Source of the DNA: Brachypodium distachyon
Lineage: Eukaryota; Streptophyta; Magnoliopsida; Poales; Poaceae
Length of the DNA stretch: 64,000 nt
Assembly: GCF_000005505.3 (NCBI RefSeq)
Contig: NC_016132.3
Coordinates: forward strand, 8,804,001 to 8,868,000
Direction: 5' to 3'
Shown: positions 9,667-21,506 of the stretch, in pieces
Numbering within the stretch: position 1 is the stretch's first letter
Layout: the number at the start of each line of letters is the position of its first letter
Notes under the pieces: model-generated
The model's database searches: none
What the model was told of the DNA's origin: nothing
Seen by the model: only the letters and a program-made list of their open reading frames with translations
Program-made: the position numbers and the translations under genes

Positions 9667-11555
9667 GCTCTAGTTGGAACTCGATCAGAGTCGACAATTT
9701 TTTTTTTAGAGTAACGGGCCGGAGAGGCCGAAGGACCCCGTCCCATTCCATAGAAATGAAACCAGAGTACAGGTTCAACATACAAAAGAGGTTCAGCAGA
9801 AAGTAAACGCAATAGAGTATCTTATTACTGGATTGAGGCGCTCCGTTGGTGAACAGGTACACTCAAGCTGGGCCTAATCAGCAGCTCTTGCAGCAGGAGC
9901 TGGTTCGACGGCCTTGTCAGCGAAGCTAGCAAGCACTTCATGGAGCTTCAGCTTGATGAGAGTGCCCGGCAGAGCCCCCAGGGGCTTGGAGCTAGGGAGC
10001 AGCAAACAGCGTTCCGGCTCAGAGGAGATGCAAAGTGAAGAGCAGCCACCCGACAACGCGTCATCCACGAGCGTGCCGAGTGCGGGAGTAGCCGGCAAGA
10101 AGGAAGGCGTGGCAGCGAAGGCTAGAGCCTTGTTCATTTCCACAACAGCTTTACTACTGGCTCCTGGAGGAGACCACAAACATGTCGGTGGAAGCTGTTG
10201 ATCTCGACCTGCAAATGGTCACTGTTGCAATTGGTCCTTGAACAACAGTGACCATTTGCGCAGAGACAATTCTGGACTGAGGCAGAATTATGTCGACCAA
10301 ATTTGCATGACTGCTGAAGATGGAGAACTATCGACTTGATAGTTCAGCACTTATTTCGTTTTGCACTTACATTTCGTTGTGTTTTGCATATCGTGGTGGG
10401 CTATTTCCCACAAAAAAATCCTTTGGCTCACTCTTGCCTCTAATTGATCTAGAGTTCTTTTACGGTACACCGGATTTAATATGAACCGTTTATTTATCCT
10501 TATCCAATGGCCAGTATTACCTGGTACTCCATCACTAATCACATGGAGTACCGAGTCAAAAGTCACCGGAGTACCTCGATTTGAAAGGTATTAGGGTAAT
10601 AAACAAAGACGGATTTTGCGTTGCAAAAAAGTAATAATGATGCCGTGGGGTGGTGCTTGCCGGATTTAATTTCCCATGATCTGGACGGTCGGATCGGCCT
10701 TGTGGAGAAGAGGGTGCCCGTGCTCCAGGAGGCCGGCAACGACCACGTCAAGCGCCGCTGCCGCCATGCGCTTGAACGTGTTTCATAATCTCATGATTGG
10801 GGGAGTTGGCAGCATCTGCTTCTTCCAACTGATGTATTGGAGCCCAGGAGCCGTGAATCGATTGCCATAATCAAGCTGCAGGAGCATCGATGAAGAAGGA
10901 TGTGTCCAGATAACAGCATCGAATCGAAGAAGCAGAGCTATGTGTTCGTCTCCAACCTTGCCACGACGGAGGTCCAGGACGAGCCGACGTTGTGCGAGGC
11001 CACCATGCGGGGGAGCCCAGCATTGACTTCGCCGCAGAAAACTTGCGGCCACGTTGCCACCGTCGGTCGACCAAATTGATCGGATTTTTTCTGGCCGTAA
11101 TTAACGCGAACTCAGATGGATATGCCCTTCTGTAATGTCTAATTTGCCCTTACTTTTAGACGGCCTGATTTGTTTGGTGCTCCGAAGTTTGTTTTGGAGT
11201 GCCGGGGTACCGTAAAAAAAGTCTTGATCTATCCTTTCAATGTCTACTTAACACTCCAACTCAGAAATAGCGACTGCAGATGCGGGATGTTGGTCCTTAA
11301 GGTCACGTGCACGAGGTATTCCCCGATGTCATCGACAAGGTCAGACCAATTCCAGTATGGGAGCAACGACATCGACACGTCATTGACTCCTTCTAATAAC
11401 GGTAGTGGTCATCCGATCCGATGGTACAGAGATCTGGATGTACTTATATTATGTTTGAGATGATTTATATCGGCGTACCATTGTGCCTTGCGGCATGCAC
11501 GCTTGTTTTTCCCGTCAGATTTAATCGGGCGGACGACATATGCTCCCAAGCGGTA
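9667..11555. other. Unassigned stretch with short GC-rich open frames
   Basis: 9874-10179 is open on the minus strand (ending KLHEVLASFADKAVEPAPAARAAD), and 10670-11060 has broken GC-rich frames (EKRVPVLQEAGNDHVKRRC type). Both look like fragments of coding sequence, but I recognise no family and see no splice structure. Confidence 0.3.
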
Positions 11556-11637
11556 CTCACTCCGTTTCATAAAGATTGGCATGGATTTGAACTAGCTCTA
11601 CTTCAAATCCGTGCCAATCTTTATGAAACGGAGGGAG
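11556..11637. mobile_element. Short near-perfect hairpin MITE (Stowaway-like)
   Basis: 82 bp with TA on both sides. Two 36-bp arms are almost perfect inverted copies (CTCACTCCGTTTCATAAAGA against its complement ending GGAGGGAG). It lies about 115 bp before the first ATG of the copy 2 pseudogene. Confidence 0.85.
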
Positions 11638-13519
11638 TAAAAGATTAGAGAGCGAAGATACGCGACTCACCGCTCGCGAGCCCATCTTTTAGGCCGTTTT
11701 CCGCTTTCTCCTCTCCTGTCTTCTACAGCAGGGAGAGATGCGCTCGACTCGCCATGGAGACTACGCCCAACACACTAGCCCGCTTTCTCAATGCCGGTGT
11801 CTCCGTCGGCCTCCTCGACCCCGTCTTGAACATAATTAATGGCCAATACCCTCGTCACTTCCGACATAGGCCCCGACCTCATGGAGTCATGGACAAGGAC
11901 AAGGTCAATACCAAGCCGGGAGAGATGGCCAAGCGTTCACTCAACGGGTGGGACACCCTTCGCTACCTGCTTGTTGCTGACTCCGACCTCCTCGTCGCTG
12001 CGCGCCTCATTGTGGCGGACCGCGGCATGATGGGGTTCTCGATCACCTCCCTGGCATCAGTGCCAGCCTTCCAGGCAGCCCTCAGATTGGCCGCTCAGGT
12101 CTCCAAGCATCCTCAGCCCCAACTCCTCCTCGATGTTTGGATGTCGCTGTCCTCCCAACTGCCACAACTCCTCTCGGCGATGCAGACAAAGCCGAACCTT
12201 GTAGACATCCAAAGGTTGCTCGGCGAAATTCCTGACCTGGGGAAAGCATGGGACCTTGCAGCTTCCCGGCCACCTTACAACAACATTGCCCATATGCCGT
12301 ACCAAGCCACCCGAGCTCTGAGGATGGCACTTCTTGACACGTTTCGTGTCTTCTACCTGCGGGCGCTGGCAAGGTTGCCGCGTGCAGAGCTGCGCAGTCG
12401 CTACCACCGCAGCATGCTCAAGGCTGGTTACTGCTACGGCCCTTTTGACCCTGTCTCCAACATCATCGTCAATACGATATGGTACGATGTCATGTTCGCA
12501 GCACCCCAACCTCCGGTGCTTGACATGATCGTCCCAAGCAGCCTCACCCGCTTGGAGAGCCGCTCCTTTTGTGGCCTTGCCTCATTTCTCCAAAGCCGCT
12601 ACAACAATCTGTCAGAGCACGAAGTTGTGCAGTGCCTAGTCGCCAACTGCGCCCATCTGTCATTGGCCGATCCAAACTTTGATGCTGCTACTGAGGGAGT
12701 TGATCACCAGCCATTTGCTGATCTGAGCATCAGTGCTGCTGCATCTTCTGCTGCTAAGATGGAGGCGGAACGCCAGAGACAACAATGCAGGACCAGCACA
12801 CCCGGCCTCTATGACGCTATCAGGAAGGTGGAGAAACAAAGGCCTTGCACCACTCCCGAGGAAGCGTATGAGGCTGCAGCCACTGCAGCATGGCACCCCA
12901 ACCCTGAGGAGCATGCAGTATTTCTCAGTTCAACCAAGGAGATACTCAAGGGCCCTGCTTTACTCCTGCTGCAAAATGGAGAGCAACTCACTTCAGAAAA
13001 CGTGCAGTTTATCGCCAGCTTACTGTCTTCCCAACAGAAACCAACTCCTGAAGAATTTAGGAAGAAGAACCCCTATCCTGTTATAGCTGGAAAGAAGCGT
13101 TCTGAGGCTCAACAAAGAAGAATCTCCACAAAGGTGAAAGCTGCATTGGACAAACACTTGCTACGAGAAGGGGTCGGTTACTAGTTTCCTCTCTTCCTTA
13201 ATTTTAACTGATATTAGCAACGTGTTGTCATACAGCTATGCACTGATGTTTGCTATTTTTTTATTCCTATAGGAACCCATGTATGAGCTTCATATTATCT
13301 GTGGCGTGAATGAATCTGTAGGCATCCCTGAAATCTGCGATGTCCACAATGACATGTTATTTGCCCCGTGCAAATTCCGTTACACCCATGTGAATTTTTT
13401 GGTGACCCAGAAGGATTCACCTGCAGACAGATATCCATAACTTTTTTTTGCTGAATTCGATGATGAGGAGGAAGGTGAACCTCTATGCTGTCTTGTGGAT
13501 GTGCCAACTCCATTTGCAG

Positions 13520-14688
13520 GTACGCTCTTGTTTCTGCACAAGTTTGAAGTTCTCCATGCACTATTTATGTTTCCTAGCATGTAGATAGCTATCAGTGCTG
13601 AGTTCTTACCAGCAGGCAACCACATGAATAAGTATGTTACTATCTTACAGAAACCATGCAAAAATAAGAGAACTGAAGGTAGTTATTGCAAGTAGAATGT
13701 GTAGCCCTACTCCACTCACATCTGCACACAAAAGTCTGCTAGAGGATCTGAAATATGTTGTCTGGGGCTATGGGTATTAGGTGCTAAAAGGGATCAGGCA
13801 TAGCAATAGACTTCAAATCGAGATGTTCATGACATCCATACTACCATAAATTGAAAAGCAGGAATAGAAAATATCATAATGCTGCCCTTTGTCGCAATGC
13901 CCTTTGTAGAGTTTTTGAGGTGGACCTAACCCACCACGAGAGAGCTTATTCACCTATACCAACTACTAGAGGGTGTAGTTGATTAGTTCCTTTTTATTTC
14001 TACTTACTTAGTGCAAGCTTCCGGACGGCAGAGCCACTCACGTTAAAGCAAGTCTTGAATCCGGGCGGCTATGCCACTCACGAGTTGAAACAAGACCGTT
14101 GTGATTCCAGACGAATCCGCTCACGTTAAATCATAAGTTAAACGCACTAAGTACTTATTGTAGTCATCCTGTCATGAGCCAGGGGTCATAAGTGAGAACA
14201 TGCTTCCAATCACCTTCCACCTTGAAGCGAATCACAAATTCACTATCATGTTGCCACAAATGTCCTTGAAAGAAGCTCCGCATTGTGTAGTAGACCGTGC
14301 CCTTGATGCGCTTTACTCCACCCCTGCTTGAGATTACCTGCCTGAGGGCCAAGGACTTACCGATAGCCCACTTGGGGTTGCTTTCCAGATTGATGTCAAC
14401 TTCATCGATCGATCACCAGCCACGCTTCCTCCTTGTTCGACAACTGCATCTACTTGATCCAGCTTCAATGTGAGGCCACGCCTAATTAACCACCAGTCTG
14501 CAGCGACAACCCTTCCGCTGCGCGCCATGCCATGAAACTACTTGGAGAAAAAGCACCCAGACATACTTATCGCCTCTGCTGCCTCATGCTGCCGAAGCAT
14601 AAAACCTATTGTCTGAGAGATTAAACATTTTTTTTCCATGGTGGGACTGGACCATCAAACTCATGTCCATGCAAACTATTGTCACAAG
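13520..14688. other. Start of the enlarged intron 2 of copy 2
   Basis: The first part (to about 13900) matches intron 2 of copy 3. On the minus strand at about 14163-14530 is a DUF4283-like fragment (SEFVIRFKVEGDWKHVLTYDPW), the sort found in grass LINE or retrotransposon ORF1 proteins; it is broken by frameshifts. Confidence in that sub-call is low. Confidence 0.4.
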
Positions 14689-14865
14689 CCCTTATTAGAG
14701 TGAATTCCATTTTTGATCCCCAAGTTTCATTTTTTTGTTAGCTTTGACCCCATTTAGTAAGATTTCTGTTTTTTGACTCCATCTAGCAAAAGTTATGCCA
14801 CAAATGACCCCATTTAACAATTTGACCTTAATTTCCTCCGGCCAAGACCCCTTGACCTGCGCCAT

Positions 14866-15885
14866 GGACATCAACACATGGCATTCCACGTGCCGGCCAC
14901 GAGCATGTCAGTGTTTGACATCCTTAGTGTGCTACGTACCTTCATCGCTATCTAGCGCCGCGTGCTGGTGCCCGTTACGGCGAGGCTGTACAGCAACCCG
15001 CAGGGGCTGACCGAGTTGCAGCTCATGGACGTCGGGCTCCTCATCGGCATGGCTGCCATGCATGGTTGTGGGAGGAAACCGGATCGGTTCGGAAGCGGTG
15101 CGGAAACGGTATGGATGTGAAAACAAATACGGAATATGCCAAAAAATAACGGAAGCGGACGTGGTACGGTAACGGAGCGGCGTCGGATCGGACGCGGACA
15201 AAAATGAACGAATAGTATGCAAATACATAAGTGATAAATCATGCATGCATCAATGGCTAAAAACATAGTACTATTAAAAAAATGCATTGTGCGTAAATCA
15301 TTATCATCAGTTCTACCCCCTGTTCTTCTGTTCCCTACCGTCAAAATTAAAATCTCAGGCATACGAATATGGAGGTACTACTAGCTAGCATTAGCAACCA
15401 CTAGTATAGTAACTGCAATTTTACCCAATCCATCGTTTCAAATTGGATAATGAAATCCGCCTGAGTAGCAATTCCTAGGGGTGAAATAGGATAAGAGTAG
15501 GCCTACGTAAGAATATAAGACTGCCAAATTTCTCACCGTGTTAACAAAATACGGATTGGGCTGTATAACTCCAAGCCAGGTCGTGGGATAGGTATCATAC
15601 AGAATAACCAAAGCTGGGCTTGGGCCTTTGTTTTATTGGGCTGAATAACATAATCCGGATAATCCGGTATTCGCGGATAATGCCGATCCCGTATCCTATT
15701 CCATATCTGACTTAAATATCCGGTATCCATTTCCGTATCCCACTGGATAGATGAATTCATCTCCCATATCCGATCTGACCGGATTCGGAACCGGATCCGG
15801 CCGGAAATTATCTGATCCGGTGGTTTCAGCCCTGGTTGTGGCCGGTGTCGTCGAGGTAAAGCGCCCAAGAGAGTGAGTTAGTTTC
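14866..15885 (+). pseudogene. Captured NPF (NRT1/PTR) fragment 1, interrupted
   Basis: One frame gives AFHVPATSMSVFDILSV, then RRVLVPVTARLYSNPQGLTE, then LQLMDVGLLIGMAAM. This is the region of proton-coupled NPF transporters around the SVFDTLSV...DR-x-LVP...NP-x-GLT-x-LQ-x-x-x-GL motif. A TAG lies in it at about 14953. After the inserted element (15071-15832) the same gene resumes with VVAGVVEVKR. Not functional; it shows which gene the Pack-MULE picked up. Confidence 0.65.
15071..15832. mobile_element. hAT-like non-autonomous element nested in the NPF fragment
   Basis: An 8-bp direct repeat TGGTTGTG flanks it (15063-15070, 15833-15840). The ends are imperfect inverted repeats (GGAGGAAACCGGATC against GGGCTGAAACCACCGGATC). 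The interior is full of CGGATCC/TATCCGG-type subterminal motifs, as in hAT elements. No transposase. Confidence 0.6.
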
Positions 15886-16108
15886 TTGTATCAGAATGTG
15901 TCATGCGAGTGAATTAGTTTTTCGTATTAGAACGTGTCATGCAAGCAATTCTTTTTGTTCCTTCTATATTCAATCTATTTGAGAGCTTTGATTTATAGGA
16001 GGAAAACAAAGAAGCCAGTAGGCATTTAATTATATCGGTTCCTCGGTAATGGAAGATGGTAAGCGTGTTCATGACATGCTGACCAATTTCTAAGAAGCAC
16101 CCGTCAGG

Positions 16109-16189
16109 GAACACCGATTCTGGCCGCTCTACAGGTTCTACTTTCTCGTTGCCGTGCTCTCGCTCATCGACCTCGCTGTCTACGTGTGG
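16109..16189 (+). pseudogene. Captured NPF (NRT1/PTR) fragment 2
   Basis: The frame reads EHRFWPLYRFYFLVAVL then SLIDLAVYVW, matching the last transmembrane segment region of NPF transporters (FYWLLAVLS-type). It lies in the same Pack-MULE and on the same strand as fragment 1, so intervening exon and intron parts were lost or not captured. Confidence 0.55.
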
Positions 16190-16351
16190 CCTCCTCGATG
16201 TGGTACAAAGGTATTAGGGTCAAATTATTAAATGGGGTCATTTGTGGCAAAACTTTTGCTAAATGGAGTCAAAAAACAGAAATCTCACTAAATGGGGTTA
16301 AAAGCTGTCAAAAAAGTGAAACTTGGGAGTCAAAAATGGAATTCACTCCCC

Positions 16352-16646
16352 TTATTACAACATTATACAACTTGCAATCTCGTGCTAAATCTTTGCCAGA
16401 AATTACAGATTCAATCATCAATATAATTCAGGTGATGTGGATTAACATGGTGCTTTCCCTCAAAGAGAACCCCTTATAGTGCTTCTAGTATAAAAATAGA
16501 TATGTCCTATCATCGTGAAAACAAAGAGGTAATTGCTTTCTTACCACTAGGGAAGGTACAAGAGTTAACAAGGCTTTCATGCCTCCTAGCCACATGAATA
16601 ACATGTTTAAAGTGCCCAAATGCCCGAAACACAGTGCAGTGCAAAG
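16352..16646. repeat. 295-bp direct repeat, copy S1
   Basis: Matches 18464-18758 in equal length with about 11 differences seen by eye. It is original intron sequence (also recognisable at about 24620-24790 in copy 3). Confidence 0.9.
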
Positions 16647-18463
16647 TGATGGGTTCGTTGCATGGAAAACAAAAAAAATTCTACGAGATGTGCAGAAGAA
16701 ACCCATGATAATATCTAGTACATGTAAGTAACGAGAGGGATAATGAGTATCATACCCTCGTAGACCACAAAGCATTACGATCACGGGATCGTAGTTGGCG
16801 TAGTGGTACTTTCGATGAGATCGATCTCAGTGCAGAAACGACGGCACCTCCTTGGTATCCACACGTTCAGCTTCACGTCGTCTCCTCCTTGATCCAGCAA
16901 GCGAGGGGAAGAGGTCGATGAGATTCCAGCAGCACGACGACGTGGTGTAGGCTATGGTGGAGTTCTCCACGGGCAGGGCTTCACCGTGCGCGTGAGAGGA
17001 GGAGGTCAGGGAGAAGAGCAGGGTTATGCAAGGGGCAGCCCCTCCCCTCCTTATATAGGGGAGGAGGCCGACGGCAAGGCAGGTAAAAAAGACAATCTCA
17101 TCTTTCCTTTATTGCCTCTCAAGAAATAGGAATTTGATCACATAGAGATTAATTCCCTAATTCAGTTTTTCCCTTTCCTTTTTTAGAGGTGGCCAGCCAG
17201 GGGAGGGAAAGGAGTCCCGGGAGGACTCCCCACCCACGTACAGTTCTCCACCGCACGGTGGAGTTGTTCCTCCCCTTTCCCCCTAATGGGCCTAGGCCCA
17301 TTAGGGGATAACTAATTAGATTGCTCTAATTAATTACTATAAAGGCCAATTAAATTCTCAGGAATATTCTGGAACATTTCAGAACCTTTTGAGAACTTCC
17401 GGAACCTTCTAGAACATTCCCGGACCATACCGGAAAAAATCCTGAACTTTTCCGAAACCCTGAAACAGTTTTCTCATATATAATTCTTTATCTTCGGACC
17501 ATTCCGAAGCTCCTCGTGATGTCCTGGATCCCATCCGAGACTCCGAATCATAATTCGAGATCACCATCTTTTATCTCAACAAACCCTAGCAACATTAAAC
17601 GTTAAGTGTGTGACCCTACGGGTTCGAGAACATGTGGACATGACCGAGAGACCTCTCCGATCAATAACCAATAGCGGGACCTGAATGTCCATAATGGTTC
17701 CCACATATTTCACGAAGATCTCATCGGTTGAACCACGATGTCGAGGATTCAATTAATCCGGTATCCAATTCCCTTTGTCTCGCGATATATTACTTGACCG
17801 AGATTTGATCGTCGGTATCACCATACCTAGTTCAATCTCGTTACCGGCAAGTTCTCTTTACTCGTACCGCAATATAATATTCCCGTGACTAAACACATTA
17901 GTCACATGCTTGCAAGCTCATTAGGATGTTATATTACCGAGAGGGCCCAGAGATATCTCTCCGTCACATGGAGTGACAAATCTCAGTCTTGATCCATACA
18001 ACCCAACAAGCACCTTCCGAGATACCTGAAGAACACCTTTATGATCAACCAGTTACGAGATGACGGTTGATGTCCACAAAGTAGTCTTTCGGTACTAGAG
18101 AGTGGCATGATCTCATGGTCGAAGGAAATGATACTTGACACAATAAAAGCATTAGCAATTTAAACTTAAGTGACACGATCAAAAGCTATGCTTAGGTTTG
18201 GGTCTATCCATCACATCATTCTCCTAATGATATGACCTCGTTAATAAATGACAACACATGTCTATGGTTAGGAAACCTTAACCATCTTTTAATCAACGAG
18301 CTAATCTAGTAGAGGCGTATTAGGGACACGCTATTTGTATTTATCCACACGTGTATTTAGTTTCCTGTCAATACAATTATAGCATGGATAATAAACATTT
18401 ATCAAGAACAAGGAAATATGATAATAACAAATTTATTATTGCCTCTAGGGCATATTTCCAACA
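16647..18463 (-). mobile_element. Copia-like solo LTR (1.8 kb)
   Basis: On the minus strand it starts TGTTGGAAATATGCCCTAGA and ends CATCA, giving TG...CA ends. I see no coding part and no second LTR. The flanks CAAAG (left) and TTATT (right) do not match; instead, 295-bp direct repeats lie on both sides. The polypyrimidine-rich, TATA-bearing interior fits a long LTR. Confidence 0.7.
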
Positions 18464-18758
18464 TTATTACAACATTATACAACTTGCAATCTCGTGCTAA
18501 ATCTTCGCCAGAAATTACAGATCCAATCATCAATATAATTCAGGTGATGTGAATTAACATGGTGCTTTCCCTCGAAGGGAACCTCTTATAGTGCTTCTAG
18601 TATAAAAATAGATATGTCCTATCATCGTGAAAACAAAGGGGTAATTGCTTTCTTACCACTGGGGAAGGTACAAGAGTTAACAAGGCTTTCATGCTTCCTA
18701 GCCACATGAATAACATGTTTAAAGTGCCCAAATGCCCGAAACACAATGCAATGCAAAG
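18464..18758. repeat. 295-bp direct repeat, copy S2
   Basis: Second copy of S1. It continues at its right end into the original intron sequence (GTGGAGC...), whereas S1 stops at the LTR. Confidence 0.9.
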
Positions 18759-18831
18759 GTGGAGCATTGTTGTGTAATTTGGGTAGATATTATTTCTCTG
18801 GGGATCAAAGGTGGCAGTTGAGAGTTCATAC

Positions 18832-20159
18832 TGAAGGGGCGTGTAGAGATAAACAAAAAACTTTTCCTACGCGAACTCCCAAGATCTAGCCGAGGTAGAA
18901 GGCCACGAGGATTACCACTAGACGCGCAGTTGCGGATTATTGATGCGGCGCCTTGATGCAGTGCAGTCCCTCGATCCGATCCAGCCGATCCAATCCCGCG
19001 ATCGTCGAAGTGCTGAACGTACAGCACCTCTGCCGGTATCCACACGTGCGAGGAGGAGCTCCGGCGGCGGACTGCTAGGTCCGGTGCGACGGTTGAACTG
19101 AATCGGGCTAGGGTTCTCAACGCATGAGAGTGGAAAAACCGTGCCCCTTAGGCATCCCACGCCCCTGTTTATATATCGAGTGGAAGTGGGCTCCAAGCCT
19201 TGTGGCCCATCCACCCTGCGAGTCCAACTCGCATTGTCAGCCCAATTCCAGTTCGGGTCCAACCCGACCAAATACTTGCTCCCGCTCTTAAGTGTGTGAC
19301 CCCGCAGGCTCATGGCGACTTGGACACGATTGGAGTCCGACTCACAATCGATCAATCGGTAGCGGCTCCTAGCAGAACGTGCCGACTCCCAAGTACCATC
19401 GAGTCATGACGACGTACCTTCCAATGTGACATACGTCTTAGTCCCTTTTGCCTCACGATATACCTTGTCGAACTATAGGCGATTAATCGTCATCCTTTTA
19501 ATAGTTCAACTCTCTTCTCGATCTGTGATATACGATTCATCCGACTAACTCTTAGTCGATCGACCCGGTTAACAGTTAACCAAGTCGCGCATGGCCATGC
19601 TTCCTGAATCATATCACTCGAGAGGGCCCAGAGAATATCTCTCCAGTCGGAGGAGCAAAATCCCATCTTGGTTATCCACATCACACAGCTTGATTCTCAG
19701 TCAACCCGAACTCTGCCTTTATAACTGCCCTGTTACGGAACAACGTTTGACAGAACCTAAGTTGGTGATCCACAACTCGGATTGTGCGATAACCTCAGGT
19801 CTAAGGATTACATTGATTGAGACATGCAAATGACGACCTACTCGTTGCATCTCAATATGGGTCAGTCCGACTCGCTAAACTCTTTAGCCGAGTCCGTGTA
19901 AGCTGGAATGACATCACCATGCCCATGACAAGTGGAACCGAGTCATCAGCCAACTTTCACATTAGTCTAGGTTATGTGTCCAGCACAACCTCAATGACTA
20001 AGGACAATTTAGTATGAACAACATGAATACATAGTTCCACAATCAAATCACATATTCAATGATACATATCAGATGTTCAAATAAGGACAACTTAATAATA
20101 TTTATGAATACATTGGGAATTACATCATACATGATTGCCTCTAGGGCATATTCCCAACA
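18832..20159 (-). mobile_element. Copia-like solo LTR (1.3 kb) with CATAC target duplication
   Basis: On the minus strand it begins TGTTGGGAATATGCCCTAGA and ends CCCCTTCA. A perfect 5-bp duplication CATAC lies at 18827-18831 and 20160-20164. Intron 2 of copy 3 carries the empty site (AGAGTTCATACAGTGAG at about 24857). Confidence 0.85.
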
Positions 20160-20600
20160 CATACAGTGAGTGAAGGTCGGGTTAGTGAAGTCAGCAACTG
20201 CAGGTCAAGGTATGCAGCTAAAAATTGTAGGTCTAATCGGTAGCATGTGCTTGGATGGAAAATCCACTTGAATACAGCTTCTGTAGGGTTCAGATTGAAG
20301 AATGTGTACATAACACCATTGCCGCAGTTCTCTTAAGAATACTATGCCCGGTGCAATTTTTTTATGTTCACTATCTTCTCGTATGACAGAGCATGTTCGG
20401 TGCCTGTACTGTGAGGCTGACGGGACAAAGATCGTGCATCCTGCATCAGGAAAGTTTCATGGGCGAGAGGGGGTTTTCGAGGAGGCTATATGTAAAGATC
20501 ATAGTGATAAGATTATCTGCAAGAATGAGTACGCTGTTCAACGCGTGTATGCAGTGGACTAGGATTTCATGTACCTCGATATGAGGTGCATCAGTTAGAT

Positions 20601-21506
20601 GCTCTGCGGTGCCACCCTATCGTGTTGAACTAACAATGTCGAGTTAGTGGAACGGAGGAAGTAGTATGTATAGAATGTGTTTGTGTACATGTGAAGCTAA
20701 TAGCGGTATTAACTGAGCATACCAGGAAGAATGACATTACTGAAGTGGTGTTACATTACCTGCAATTAACTGGGTAAGCAAATGTTTTTTTTCAAGTGAC
20801 TAGGTAGGCCGGGAGCATTCCTTTTCGGAAAAAAAGTTAGCAAACGTGGTGAAAAGAAATGTGTTCCTTTTCTGTATGAGATTATAAATACGGAGTACTT
20901 ATAATTTGGCTCCTTCTGAACTTATAATTGCAGAATCTCGGTTATCAGCAAACATGACTCCTTCACTGAGTCCTTACCTGATTGCACCCCAGGTTCAGGG
21001 TGTCTTTTGGTGCTCATGAGTTGACGCTGTGGGTTCATATTCTCATCCCTGCCATGTGTTCATATCCTATCAGGAATTCAGTGGTTTTTTTACTGTATCT
21101 CAAGATTTTTGAGAAATACAGTAGAAATCATCTTTCTTTGTTCACCATCTCATTCAGGTCCCTCTGTTCCATGTTTCACCATGTCATTTTTCGGAACTAG
21201 TTAGTGTCATGTATGATGGTGATTAGTAAGCATCAACTTTTATCTAAACAGAACAAGATGACGCCGCTGTTCTTGTTTTTGCATTGTTTTTGTTTTCACA
21301 TGAGAACATAGGTGCAGCCAACAGGCTGTACTGGGAGGTCGGCTAAACAAAGGGAACCCCAAATCCAGTTCGGTACGGTTCAGTCCGACCGAGAACCGAA
21401 CAATTTCCCCATGGAACAGAAAGAAAGGAAGTAAATATCCTCCAAATCGACAAGGGGAAGGAGAAGCTACAGCGCAATATCCCCCAAAACCCCAACTCCG
21501 GCGGTC
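20601..21506. other. Intergenic region upstream of copy 3
   Basis: About 900 bp between the copy 2 relic and the copy 3 start. It must hold the copy 3 promoter and 5' leader, but I see no certain TATA box or other named site. Confidence 0.4.

Larger units (their letters stand above)
14698..16348. mobile_element. Pack-MULE (Mutator-like element carrying NPF transporter pieces)
   Basis: The terminal inverted repeats are about 135 bp (GAGTGAATTCCATTTTTGA at the left, its complement at the right, over 90% alike by eye). A perfect 9-bp target duplication CCCTTATTA flanks it (14689-14697 and 16349-16357), the length Mutator-like elements make. There is no transposase. The interior holds two fragments of a peptide/nitrate transporter (NPF, formerly NRT1/PTR) gene and an hAT-like insertion. 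It sits in intron 2 of the copy 2 pseudogene. Confidence 0.85.
11754..20600 (+). pseudogene. PIR2-like helical / DUF3615 gene, copy 2 (pseudogene)
   Basis: The three-exon layout of copy 3 can be followed: 11754-13172, 13273-13519 and 20390-20600. Breaks are plain. The N-terminal 50-odd codons of copy 3 are missing or not in frame. Near 11830 a 4-base insertion shifts the frame until an 8-base duplication around 11890 restores it. A 14-16 codon block (LVAFLVYFFPYLAG in copy 3) is deleted. Exon 2 has TAA at 13438-13440 where copy 3 has Leu, and exon 3 has TAG at 20560-20562 where copy 3 has Glu. The exon 1 donor is GTCGGT against GTAGGT in copy 3. Intron 2 is 6.9 kb against 1.6 kb because of nested transposons. 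Similarity to copy 3 is high throughout, so this is a fairly recent tandem duplicate that died. Confidence 0.85.

Noticed and set aside
13295..13661. Minus-strand frames at copy 2 exon 2
   Set aside because: They are shadows of the DUF3615 exon on the other strand.
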